Assembly (NCBI GenBank): GCA_029718625.1
Contig: CM056391.1
Span: 27,630,281 to 27,694,280, forward strand
Length of the DNA stretch: 64,000 bases
Origin: Synaphobranchus kaupii
Lineage: Eukaryota; Chordata; Actinopteri; Anguilliformes; Synaphobranchidae
Direction: 5' to 3'
Positions 1-12,270 of this stretch are shown one piece after another. The translations under genes were made by a program, and so were the position numbers. The notes below the pieces were generated by a model. The model was not told where the DNA came from, did no database searches, and saw only the letters and a program-made list of their open reading frames with translations. The stretch's first letter is position 1; every line of letters begins with the position of its first letter.

Positions 1-119
1 ATTTAAGGCATCGAATTAGGAAGTAGATGTAAAAAAAATATTTTTGGAACTTTTATGTTTTTTTATATGAATACTAAAGTTTGCATATCCATATGGAATC
101 ACGACAAACACACATACAT

Positions 120-775
120 GGTTCTACAGACTCCTACAACGCCAAGAGTAAATGATAAATGGTACCCTCAGGTTGTGTTCAATACAAAGCAATATACGCG
201 TATGCCAAATTTCATGTTTCTATTGAACAAAGGAAGGATCCAAAACACATACTGCAACCTTTGGCCATAGATGGCACAATCAGGTCTTGGTCAGCATATA
301 AAAAACATGTAAGTGTGCTAGTTTTCAGTCTGTTAATCAAAACAGGGGTCTACTATACATTGAGTTTAATCACTGACCTATAGGTGGCGCTGCAGGCTCC
401 TACAATGCCCAAATAACATGGCGTTGTATCAGATTTTGTTCAGCACAAAGACATTTTTGCACATTTTCAGGCTTCCAGTGTAAACATAGGGGTATACTGT
501 ACATCTACTGTGCATCTAGTGTAACTAATGACCAATAGGTGGCACTATAGGCTCCTACAATGCCCAGCTGAAATGGTATATGTATCAGGTTGTGTTCAGC
601 AGAGAATAACATGCAAGTGTGACCATTTTTAGGCTTCAACTGAAAACATAGGGGTCTACTGTACATCTACTGTACGTGCTTATCTATAAGTGGCACTAAA
701 TGTCCTGCAATCCCCATCTAAAATATAATTGTATCAGGTTGTGTTCAGCTCAAAAAAACAAGCATGACCACTTAC
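120..775. repeat. Degenerate tandem repeat, unit about 151-155 bp
   Basis: Three consecutive copies begin with taggtggc-like sequence near 381, 536 and 687. Each continues with a 'ctcctacaatgccc'-like block, 'gtatcaggttgtgttcagc' and 'acataggggtctactgtaca'. A more distant copy with 'gactcctacaacgcc' and 'caggttgtgttcaa' lies near 126-185, so one unit may be missing or decayed between them. The 5' limit is cut by the window edge. The family is not identified. Small frames inside it are not genes. Confidence 0.7.
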
Positions 776-1964
776 AGTACATGCAAAAAAAAGTGTAACA
801 TCCTTTAGGTTTGGGTATTTCATTGGGTCATATTGACCCATAGCAGCACCTTAACAACACAAACGGCAGTAAAATGCTAACATAATAGGAAGAGTAAACT
901 ACCCAGATGTCTTAAACTTCAGTCTTATTACTTGTTGTTGATCTTGAAAATATTCACTTGCAACTTTAGTATTTGCACATATTTGAAGACATACAAACAG
1001 AATTAGTCAAGAATCATCACATCACAAAGAACCGGCATCTACTTTAATGGGGACAGGAGACTGGTTCAAATCAACAATACATCTCCTGAGGGAATGCAGT
1101 GGGGAGGAAAACGTGAAAGAGAGCGATCTATAAAAATTCGGATCCCTGTGTAGAGGAATGAAACAAATAGAAATAGGTGAGCCTGAAACTGAAGCGATAT
1201 GTCCATTGTAGTTTCTTGTCTCGGTCACAGTCCCTTTTGATTTGACAATTTTGGAGGCAAAATTGCTACTTTAGCATTGTTCTTTCCCAAACATGATCTC
1301 CAAGAGCCATAACAGCCAATTATAAACTGAAAGCTGTAATTCCTGTCGTGCAGTAGAAGTAAAATGCATGGATAGTGAGGTAAATGCAATGAGGGAGAGA
1401 AACAGGGAATCAACGGCCATGGCCATGATTATGTCTGCACCCATGAGTGCAATGAAAACTGCAACACAACACAAATATTTTCCAACTGGAGCACAATGCA
1501 CTCTTGCTACAATGGTTTCCGGCCGAGTCCCCGGATTCTAAACAACTGGACCCTTTTCTAATCTGAACGTAATTAAATCTTTCCGAACGAGAGGTGAAGA
1601 GGCATCAATCGAGATTCAAAAAAGTGTGAAATGCTGATAAATTAGTGTGGAACAGTGGAAAATGCTTCTAAACATGTGCAAGAATCCATCGGTGCGTAGC
1701 CCTGGTTGACAAAGCGAAACCTGGGAGCATATCTGCTGCTCTTGAATCGCTGAACGGATGCAGGATTGGTGAACTGGAATATGCACACACAAAAGGACAA
1801 CAGAAACGAACAAAACAGAGATAAACACGACACCAATCCATCCACTTATTCTTGTGCTCATATGGAAATAAAATCCTTGTTTGAAAACAGTTGCGATGTA
1901 GACTTTCTTGTGGCCCTTATTTGAACAAAAATCACCTTTTCAGATACGATTTTAACTTTAACAG
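776..1964. other. Gene-free stretch, nothing recognised
   Basis: Unique-looking AT-rich sequence. Frames on the minus strand between 1,022 and 1,861 are short, overlap each other and resemble no family I know. I see no splice-bounded exon, repeat structure or RNA gene. The part around 1,505-1,620 is a little more complex and could be conserved non-coding sequence, but nothing proves it. Confidence 0.4.
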
Positions 1965-2700
1965 CTTTTTAAAAACAAATTTATTACAATTTTATGTACA
2001 TAGCACACAATCATCCAAGTGATGCATTCTTCACACAAGTATTAAAAAAAACCATGCACCCACACACATACTTGCATACTGACACATAATTCTCTTATGT
2101 ATATGTGTCTTCAAATTTCCTTGTGAGAATGGTTAATACGTATATGCAAGGAATAGCTTGTAATTCATTATAATGACCACTCCATCTTCTTTTATATTGC
2201 AGGTCTTGCTTTCTTATTTTAAAAGTCATCCTCTCCATTTCTGCTATGTCGTTTACCATTTCCACCCATTTTGATACTGATGGCATGTTGGGTTTTAGCC
2301 AACTTCTGGTTATTTCCGAGATTCCTAATATTCTATACAAATATTTATCCACTTCTAAATTTAAATTTGGTGCAGTAATACCTAAAATTCTGGCTCTATG
2401 TTTCTTGTAATTAAAAAATTTGACATACAGTATGTTGTTAAGAATTTTGTCCCAAAAAGTTCTCAATTGTGGACAGAGATAGAAGGGAGTAGTTTGTATT
2501 TGTTTCATCACAGTTCCTCCAACAGTTAGATGTGATAGATTTATGATGTTATGCTTGCATTTTTGGTATAAAAAAGTATCTGGAACATGATTTGCATGAA
2601 TATTCATTCCAAAATTTAGAATTTGTAGCATGCTTCAGTCGTCATTAGAAAGTTCATTCTAAGTTCGCAATTCCATTTAACCTTTGGTCTCCTTCCTTGC
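1965..2700 (-). pseudogene. L1-type LINE, 3' end of ORF2 (reverse transcriptase protein C-terminus), 5'-truncated
   Basis: The 178-codon frame at 2,095-2,631 matches the region after the reverse transcriptase in L1/Tx1-type ORF2 proteins. It has a 'LCPQLRTFWDKI' block (the cysteine/tryptophan cluster seen as CP..FW in this family), 'YRILGI', 'RSWLKPNMPSVSKWVEMV' and a basic helical tail ending 'YKRRWSGHY'. In intact L1 this C-terminal part helps bind the RNA template. Endonuclease and polymerase domains are absent, as expected for a 5'-truncated insertion. Decayed ORF2 sequence probably continues to about 2,700. A reverse-complement polyadenylation signal (tttatt) near 1,979 fits a 3' end around 1,965. 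Family-level identity is fairly secure; the exact clade is not. Confidence 0.7.
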
Positions 2701-5700
2701 CATTTTGCAATATTTTACATATTTTGGAAAGGACATTTTTCTTTGTTATTTTGGTGTTTGTTATTTTGATTTTAAATTATAAACTTTATTAATGGGTGTA
2801 CTTTGGGAATTGTTTGCTCTCATATTTGAGCCTGTACATACTAATTTCCAATTTGAAAATATATATTTTTTTAAATGAGATTGTGATAATCCACATTTTG
2901 ATGACAATGAGTCTACCTGAACGTTTACAGCTTTAACAAGAAAATTTTAACTTTTACCACTGTTTAAACATTCAAACAGGTTTAAACTGTGTGACAGTGA
3001 TCATCTACAGGAGAGAGAGGCTACCTCAGGTTGCATTCAGCCACCAAACCTTGGCTAAAACCTCACTTTGAGTCTAGAAGGTTGATTCTGGCATGCCACT
3101 TTGTCTGTTTTAACCAGAAAAAACAGATTCAGGCTACAAATACTGCTCCAGAATTAAGAGACTTCTAAAAGGTAAAAAAAAAAATCCATTATATTGCTGA
3201 AAACAGATGGAAATGTGAAAAAGGTACATCAAATATAAAACACATATATATAAAAAATACAAATATGTACATGTGATAAGAAAAAGTACCAACAGGAATA
3301 CGTGAATATATTGCGCTAAAGAATGCAACAAAGAAAACAGCAGAATGTTGAAGAAAATGCTTTTTTGTAGCTGCTGTTAACACTCGAATGACTTAAGAAA
3401 CAGCTCAAACTAGCACTGTGCATGTGAGCAATACAGCTATTAGCCACTCACTTCACTTTACACCCAGTTCCCTTCTTCACTCAGATGTGTTTTTAATTAC
3501 AGTGCATATGGGTGCATGTTTTTCAGTGCCAGTGAGGCTACCAAATAACATGATTCACCATTGAAATTCCCAGGCTCGTTAACCAGGCTTAATGAGCCAG
3601 TTTAAAACCTGTAAACGTTCAGTAGACATGTCCAATACAGTAATACAGTAAGTTTACACAGATTATTCAAAAAATATATTTTAATTGTATTTAACTGACA
3701 ATTGTTCTTCGTCACAACATGAAAAAGTGATATCATACAAAAAGCACTGTGTGGAAGTTCTCTATCTCTTGAATGCCTGCAGGAAACAGAAACTACTCTG
3801 ATAATACCCATTTCTCAGCCAAGCCATGAGCCTAATTTTTAAACAGATTGAGGGTCCAAAATGTTGGGGTCGACCACTTCACACTTAAGGCTCTGACAAT
3901 ACGAATACAAACCTTCCATAAATGTACTAGCTACTTGATTGAAACTGTATATTAAAAGTTATTTTCATGGTGAAGCATCAAGTCTTGTTGGCCTTGAATC
4001 AACACTGTAAGCACTACAAGATATCGACATATATTGTGCATTATTTTGCTATTAGTCATATACTAAGACTCGACCACATACTTGCTTTCATTTCCCCCAA
4101 AAACCTTTTAAAAAAGAATATACCTTTTTGGTGTGATTTCATTTGCTGAATTAAACCCCTTCTTTGAAACATCATTTTCAGAACATCTGCAGTGGGACAC
4201 CCTACTGAGGAGCACAACACACACAGAACCATTGACTTCACCATCGACAACAACCACAGAACCATTGACGTCATCTTAAAACAGTAGTTGAAAGAGCTAC
4301 TGTTTTAACTACTGTTTCACAAGCCTGTCCAACAACATTAACCCACTATAATGCATTGGAATCAAGGTCTTCACAGAGAGGTTACCTTGAGCTGCAAGTG
4401 GATTTCTGGATATAGTTTCCTGCAGAAAAAGGCTCCTGGGTGGCCTGGTGCTGGAATCAGATGGGCATCTACTCCAACCCTTCAATGTGGACCAGCATCT
4501 CCGGCCCAGTTATACCCTGCCTGTGTGCACTACAGTGATTTCTGATCCTGAACAAACCCACCCCCTTACCAGCACCACCGCTATGCCCACCTTCACTACA
4601 GGGCATGCCTAAACCCGCCATGCGAAAGCAGGTCATGGCCATAAACACACACAACATGAATATCAAGTCTTGCTACGGTCTTGCACACCAGGCTTCGGTC
4701 TTCTACTGGCATTGGTGTGCTCGAGCCCATTTCATGTTTCGCGACCAGCCAGCGGATGACTGATCTTTCCCTCACGCTCTCTGTTGACTGCACCGGGGGA
4801 GCAGGGCCTTTGAATCGATCATTCGGGGCAGGCAATGTTCACGTTCATCAACGGTCTGGAAGCCTGGCACAGCTGTTGTGTTAAAGACTGCTTAGACAGT
4901 ATATGGCCAAGTCATAACTGAGGTGAGTTACATAACAGAAGGAAGTGTGCGAGAAAATACTGTATCAGTCTTTTGTATGTATGCATGTTGAATTAGAGAT
5001 ACCACAGAGTGATCTAATGGTCTGTAAGAGTGACACAACATACAGCTGAACATGGCACAGCAAATTAAAGTGAGTACAACTGTAACTATGTGTACTGCTT
5101 CCTTGAATAAATATACATTTTATGTCTTTAACTGCATATACAGTAATTTTAAACTTCAGCCTTAGCCGTCCAGACGAGGTTGCAACTGGATTTCACCCTT
5201 ATAAATCAAAATTTAGAACCATACCTAAAAAGTGACTGGACTTAATAAATGGTAAGTAACCCCATACAGCGGCCCTCTCTTACAACCCCTGTTGCTTGCT
5301 GAAATCCTGCTCACTGAGCTCCCTATGAGTGCTCACATGTAAGCACTTAGCTTGGTGTGACAGGAAGTGCGGGTGCATGGTGCTGTGGAGACACACTTTC
5401 AGCATAAATGGCTTTGTGGGGACATTTTAATAAGCCTGGCTTATAATGTGCTTCTTCACGGACCAGGGATTGCTTGGTCACTGTATCTACAATCCCTTTA
5501 AAATGGTTGGCTGAACAGAGCTCAGGGTGGGCGTGGGTTGGGGGGAGGGAGGTTGGCCCGGCCTACGTTTAAGTAGAAAGGAAGAATATGGGGGAGGGGG
5601 GACAGTACCGCTCTAAACCAGCATCAGTAGGGTAGGGGTAATTCTGCTCAAACAAAGATTTTGATATCTGCCTAAAGGCCCATATCATCAGAAACCCATC

Positions 5701-8605
5701 ACGAGTAATAGAGGTTTTACATCAAATAGCCTTATAGTGAGTGAAAGATCCCTTGCAATACTTACACTTAACTAGCATTTGGCTAATTAAACAAAACAGA
5801 GCAATGAGGATAGCTAACCATCCAAACTAAAAGCTGTCAAATAACCAACCTACTCTTGAACACTGGCATTATAGGGCCATATTCCACAAGCCTCTTTGAA
5901 ATTGAAGCACCAAACACACACAAATAGTCTACTGTCACACACAGTAGTGGTATGTCACATGAATAATTTGTTTCAACCCAAATAGCTTGTGTTTCCGACA
6001 TTAACCATTTAAAACAATATATGAAAACAAGAACATCCAGAACCACATCTGAACCCTTATCAAGGTTATAAAACTTGAGAATAAACAATGCCTTCCATTT
6101 GCTCAGTTAAGAATTCCCCCTTAAGAATGTTGCTTCCCTTTGCGTTCCATTTGTTAGCCTTTTAGCATAGTTATTTTGTGCTAGGGGTAAGCAAATACAG
6201 TACTTAAGGCCTTTAGTCCCGCAGAGTAGTGATTAACACTTGGACTAAGAGGTGACTTCTTATCTAAATAATGACGTCAATCCAACAATTAAGAGATGGA
6301 CTACAGCAAATCCTGCTGCCCTCTTACCCCCTATCCACCACTGTTCACCATCAAACACTAAGTTACAGCCTGATTTAATAACTGTTGACCCCTGTCACAA
6401 ATTAGCTTTGATTTGCACATTCTTGCGCTTGAAGATCTAAGACCTGCTTTAGCCATAATCTCTAATGGCACTCCAACAGAACCTGGCAGAATTATCTTAG
6501 ATAATGGTGGATTTTCTGTATGAATAACCTTTCTAAGCCATCTTATTTCTGTAGGCTAACCCCCGTCTATTTGAAAACCTGATACAGTCAATTGAACTCA
6601 AAGGGGAATCTCCGATTTTCCTTGTACTTGGGTAAACATAAAACATACTCCCTATGTACAGTTCATTCACTTCACTGATAAAACCCCCAAAACATCCATG
6701 GAACTCCACCTACCAGTTACAACAAGGAAGTGCCTTATAACATGACTACACATTAAAGTGATACTTTTTTTTCCCTGAATTTGTTTAATCCTCCCTTTAA
6801 TTTCCCCTGAAACATGAATTATTTCCACCATCATGCAATACTCCCATGTCTACATAGTCTGGCTGTGGAGGAGGAGGGGGTGAGTGTTAGAATACAATAC
6901 ATGTATTAGAATAAAAGGATAACGGCGGGTTTAGTCCCTGTATCTCCTTTTCTCTACTTGTCACACCTGGTGTTTTAATTCCACACTGAATTCAGACAGC
7001 AGAGCAGCCTTGCGCCCTTTTGATGTGGATCACCGTCCACTGAGAAATAGATTTAACCTCCTGAACCCATTGGAATTGAGGACTTACTCAGATACTGGCC
7101 CAACAATGACATTTAGAGAGATTATAGCAGTGACAGGGTGTAAAGCTGGGCGCTTCCCCTCCTGGCCCCCTCCAATTGCCCTACAAGCTTAAAACCAAAT
7201 TGAGCTGTAAGTGGAAACAAGATGGGCGCCCTCTCAGACAGCTGTAGCGGTGATTCCAACAAAAACAATGGCAGTGATCTGGTGCATTTTGGAGCCTTTA
7301 GGTCATACCACATAATCCAAATTGTGTCTCTTCCAGTGTCTACCTGGGTCCTGACTGGGACTCCTGAATGAGTACTCCACACCTTAATACACACATTGGC
7401 ATAATAATGATGGACTGCATTTATACTTTTTCATGTCACAAACTCATGGCATGAGTGAATGTACAGTAAATGGGGAGAGTGGGTGAGTCAGTACCACCAA
7501 TGCATAGCACCCACCCACCAGGTAAGCACTGAATTATGGTATATGCTGTATTCCATAACAAAGTTCTGTACTTTCTGATTGGATAGCTTGCTGGACAAAC
7601 CAAGGTTTCACACTTAAGCACTGCAAGTCCACATCAAAGGTCTAAGGTTTCAGCAACTGCCACGAATAACTAAAACGTGTCCAAATGTGTGAATCAAGAA
7701 CATACTATGAAATAGTAACCCTAGTTAAAATTAATAACTCAGAATAAGAAACAAACTGCTATATTCACTGATCTTAAGGCCTCGCGATAGGAATGAGGAA
7801 TGAGGGCTCCTGGGGCTGGGGACAAGTTCCATGCAGACTAAAAGCAGATGCCCCCACTTACACCACAGTTCAAGAGTGTCAAGCTGGTCACCAACAGTGC
7901 CTGGGGTAAGATGGAATCAACTATGTCTCCCTAAATTATCCTTTACATGTTTATTGTATACAAGGTTTGAATTGAACGCTTTCCTAGTGCTGGGCAGCCT
8001 ATGGGCTAAATATAATATGTCTAAAATCTATGTGTGCCAGAATTTATGCAGGTTCTTCCTGTCTTCATAATCGCACAATCCATGAAAAAATCGTAGTGAA
8101 ATGGGATGCCCTACCACTACATGTCATCATGTTTAATTCTCCAAGAGGAACATTTAAACAAAATGTACAGCATGCCTAGGGCTTGGTATATACACTGCAC
8201 AGCATTAAGGATTTTCATCTTTGTTGGGAAATTCATCTTGATGTAAAGGAATCCCCTTGATACACGATACTCTGCGAGCAATCTGAACAGACAAAGACAG
8301 GATATTGAGGGGGAACTGTGCTGAACATATCCAAATTGATTTATTCCCTATGAAACACAAGAATTTGATAACATTTTGCAGCACCATCAGGAGGGCAACA
8401 ACTACACGAGTCCCTAAATGGGAAATATGTGTAGTTTCAATTAAATTGTTTTTCTACAGTTTAATCTGTTTCAGGGCAGTGGCAAAATGAAAGAAAGAAA
8501 AAAAGCTCATCTGCCTGATAGACAGTCATTCCTGGCACAGCCCATGTTTAATTTTAACTATCAAAATACTGCATGCTCACATAAAATGAAATAATTCTGA
8601 GGGTT
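2701..8605. other. Gene-free stretch, mostly unique sequence
   Basis: Nearly 6 kb without a recognisable gene. Only short frames occur, with no family similarity. Composition varies from AT-rich (2,700-3,350) to purine/G-rich near 5,520-5,620. I find no clear transposon termini, tRNA or long microsatellite. Some blocks (for example 4,590-4,870) have balanced composition and could be regulatory, but I cannot show this. Confidence 0.4.
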
Positions 8606-8790
8606 ATGGGTAGTGGTGTAGTAGTGCCTGGAGAAGTGGGTATACTCTAATTTAGCACACTGATGACTACTAATTGATACGTGCACCAGTGAGGATTAAG
8701 AAGTGATGTAATATGGTTCTCTATGCCTACTAAGAAACAAGTGGGTATACCGCGTATACCCGCGTATACCCTCCACTACAGTACTGGTTA
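8606..8790. repeat. Possible short MITE with imperfect inverted ends
   Basis: The left side has 'gtagtggtgtagtagtg' followed by 'agtgggtatac'. The right side has 'gtataccgcgtataccc' repeats ending 'accctccactacagtac', roughly the reverse complement of the left. The arms match only partly and I could not define a target-site duplication. It may be a decayed DNA-transposon derivative or a simple inverted repeat. Confidence 0.3.
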
Positions 8791-10555
8791 TGGGATAGGA
8801 AGGCTCACCTGCCTATGATTTAACTATGATGTTTTGACCATCCAAAAAGTGTTTTGGGATTTCTGAAATCACATTTGTTTTTTAATCGAATTTATGAAAA
8901 ATATATATGGGACTATGGTAAAATAATGTGTATTTGTTTGTCAGGTTATTTGTCCAGTTCAGTGTATGATCACAAATAACTGAAAAAGAAACCAGAAAAT
9001 TTTTATTTTTCATAACAACGTTGTATAACGCGCCCAGTTTCTTTGATACAGAACCGTGAACGTCAAGGGTTTATGAAAACTGTAGGTACGGTACTTTCAA
9101 AATCTCAAAAGGGCATTAATTCCAGTTAAAGACCATGTCAGCATTAATCCCTGTTGAATGCTAAATGTCCCTGGAGAAGGACTTTCAGCACAGGTAAGCA
9201 ATTTCATTGCAGGAAGAAATTTCCACGATACGCAAAGCTGTCACTCCGTATAGGACTGCGCATATGCCGTAAGTAAACAGCTGTATTCTCACAAACAGTC
9301 ATGTACTCTGGTGAATTGGCCGGTGTTCACTGGTATAAAAACAGTGTCTTGTGTGTGTACACTCTATGGCAACTTTTCAATTACGCTTTGCTTTGCCTTA
9401 AGTGTTGGGAGGCAGACAGAAATGAGACGGAACCACAGTAGAGGGTCAAGGCAGCCAGCAACAGGACTCCGGGCTTTGGGCCTCCTGTGGCGCTCCCATC
9501 TGCAATCATTAAGGTGACTATTCAAACATGAAAAAACCCTGCCCGTCGCGCTGACAGGCAGGCAGGATGACAAGACATTAGGGGAGAAAATCGGAGTAGG
9601 CGAATGTCATGTCTGACTGTTTGAGCACGCTTGCAAACGAGACCCCTCGGAAATTTCCCAGGATTGCAATAAAAACAGTGGCTGTGCGCTCACCGGGGAT
9701 GGCAAAGTGGGGCAAATTACTGATACACTTTGCTACAAATTAGCTCGACGGGGGGACTTCATGCCGATATGAAGAACAATCCTTACCCCCAAACCTTTCC
9801 TCATCTCGGAAGAGAATCAAACTGCATGCCGCTCCCTGTAAACAAAATGTGGTATGATGGAGTAGCATTCCTGGGCCACTAGCGAAACAGTAGCTGGTAA
9901 AACTTTGAGAAACCAATGATTTCTTTAAAGAGGAAATGATGCAATTGTTATTGGGAAAAGCAAAATAAAATACTTTGTTAAATTGTTTTTAAGAAAAAAC
10001 AATAGTTTAATACAACAATAGTTGTGATTTGATTGCACAAACAATCAAATTACAATTAAAGTTAAGGGAGTGTGAAGTGAATAGTTTGTTTATCCTACTG
10101 GAGTTCCAAAATGAGCACATGTTTTTAACCAGCAGGGGCCGCCAGAGGATCATCATTGTGGCTGTGACCTCGGGTCCTGACGCTCCATGATCTGACTTGG
10201 AGAAATAGGTTTCTCTCGAGTGAAGCATCAGTTAAGTTATATATATATTTTTTTTTTTTAAAAGACCATTTAAAAAAATATATCATTTGTGCCCATTTAT
10301 TTATACACATTTATTTATTTATGTAGCATAAATGTTTGTGCATGCACACATATTTGGGTCAGGAGCTTAACTGCACATGAGTGTAAGGATGTGCAGTCTG
10401 CATCATATAAATTCATATAAATTAAATTAGCTGTATAATGTTATGCTTAGAGGGTATACAGTAGGATACCTAGTAGAAATGGGAAAGAAGAGTATATTAC
10501 TGAAAAAACTATTTAAAAAAAAAGTTATTAAATAATTCATGTTCAGAATTTGTGA
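8791..10555. other. Gene-free stretch with an enhancer-like block
   Basis: No gene is seen. The segment about 9,560-9,840 is compositionally balanced, contains several CpG dinucleotides in an otherwise AT-rich setting, and has none of the low complexity of its surroundings. It looks like conserved non-coding DNA (inference only). The rest, including 9,840-10,330, is AT-rich and unremarkable. Confidence 0.35.
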
Positions 10556-10632
<77 letters not shown>

Positions 10633-10633
10633 C
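10556..10633. repeat. (TATC)n microsatellite
   Basis: About 78 bp of uninterrupted tetranucleotide repeat, roughly 19 units. Such a pure array is likely length-polymorphic. Confidence 0.95.
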
Positions 10634-11573
10634 TTTGTAGCGAGTGTTTAGCCAAGTTCGCTAAGCATAGTAATGAAACCTATATTTGAACAAATACTGA
10701 TAGATTTGTTAGACTCATTCTGTTTGAGCAGCCAGGGCAGTGTGTGTGGGCAGCCTGACCCATTTTTGTCAAAGATTGGCCTGAAAGAGGGCTAATTAAG
10801 GACCAGGTTTAATTACTGTCAGCTTTGAAGCACAATCTCAAAGTCCCCACCCCTCCCCCCACAGAGAATCCCCCTGCCCAATCCGGAAATTCACTCTGTA
10901 AAACACCAGTTTAGATCCACATCATTGTCCTGCACATATGCATTAAGCTGCAGGCTAAAGTATCTTCACACTGACCAACAATGAGTTATGGATGCCAAAC
11001 GGATGATTAATGAGAGTAGTAATGGACATTAGTAGTAGAAGGAGCTCTTTTAGGGAGATGGCCTTTTTGGCTTTTTTTTAAACACACCATGTGTTAGAAT
11101 TAGTAGTTTTGTGAATAGTACTATTGCACCATTATGAAAATTTGAAATTCAACTGCAAAATTCCACCAAATCAATGCAATATTTTGTTACATGATAAGAA
11201 AGACATATTCCAAAAAATAAAAAAATAAATCATGGATAACTTGTTCCTCTGGATGTGAAAGTCTGTTTAAATGCATTATTTAAAGTTTTACACAAATTTA
11301 TCTGATTATCATTAATAAAATTTAAGCCAAACACATCATCAGCCAATATACCTTTTATTGTGGACAAGGCAAGAGTACATATGACATACAGTATGACAGG
11401 AATTACTACATCCAAAATACATTTTTAATCAAAGAATGCTGTTTTCAATATACTGTATATGTTAAGTATTCTAGAGCTGAAAATATATTTTATTATTATT
11501 ATTTTTACCATTTAAAATAATAGAAACCAAATGATTGCTCACAGCAATAAAATATCAAAGATGAACATCAAAG
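10634..11573. other. Gene-free stretch, homeodomain-site-rich block at its start
   Basis: The part 10,700-10,960 contains 'gctaattaagg' and 'gtttaattactg' within a GC-balanced setting, as often seen in developmental enhancers. The remainder (11,040-11,570) is AT-rich with no recognised element. Confidence 0.35.
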
Positions 11574-12005
11574 TCAAAGGAACTGAGTAAATATGAAGAG
11601 ACAAAACAAATGTAGTAGATTATATGCAGTGTGTACTGAATGGATTACAAACAGACCCTCTGCTCCATAATGTAACATTTCAAAACTTGCCCAAAGTGTT
11701 CTCAGGCCTTTTGGTTGCATAGAGCTATTTACAATGAACTTTAGCTGCTGGCTAATGGCCAAATTATGATCAAGGGAAAAACTGTGTTTCTCCACAAGCC
11801 CACTCTCTCTGACCCATTCTCCCAGCTCTCCATTATAAAGAAATAACTGCTTCAGCATCTGCTGTCCATTTAGTCTTGAAGAGAGCGTCACATTAGGCTC
11901 CAGCGCAGATGTGACAGGCCCTAGTCTGCCACATAAGTACAGCAAGTGCTCCTCCAAGTGCCACTAATTGAGAGGTAGGGAACTAATGAAGTGCTGCGTG
12001 GGAGG
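11574..12005. other. Candidate conserved non-coding element with a chance 127-codon frame
   Basis: A minus-strand frame of 127 codons (11,574-11,957) begins MEEHLLYLCGRLG and ends in a hydrophobic FCLFIFTQFL run. It matches no family I know. No adjoining exon or repeat explains it. The sequence continues seamlessly, with similar complexity, into non-open sequence to about 12,005, so I favour conserved regulatory DNA over a gene. A small unknown protein cannot be excluded. Confidence 0.35.
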
Positions 12006-12270
12006 ACAGTCTCCCTGGAGTGACGGCGGCGGGAGGGTTCACTGCCTGCGTTCGCCCGCCAGGGGATGGCGTCCAGGCAGTCGTCGAGGGTGCTCCCCCC
12101 GCCGATCACCCAGCTGGCCCTTCCCCAGGTCCCGCCGAGCACGCGGCGGCGGGGGGGGCGGAGGCGCGGTGTGACACCCTCGATAAATCCAGGCCCTCGC
12201 CGTCAGATTAGCGTTCTGGCGCTTCTGTGTCACCGGCAACACAATAGAAATTTCGCCCTCCCCTCCCGGA
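12006..12270. other. CpG-rich island-like segment
   Basis: About 265 bp with far higher GC and CpG content than the surroundings, including 'gacggcggcggg', 'ccgccgatcacc' and 'gcggcggggggggcgg'. Frames on both strands are open only because stop codons are rare in GC-rich DNA. It could be a small CpG island or a regulatory element. I see no convincing promoter or first exon. Confidence 0.45.

Noticed and set aside
120..775. CRISPR or promoter array from regularly spaced repeats
   Set aside because: The whole 150-bp unit is repeated, with no unique spacers; it is an ordinary degenerate tandem repeat.
10556..10633. CRISPR-like array
   Set aside because: Pure tetranucleotide microsatellite in a eukaryotic genome; no spacers.
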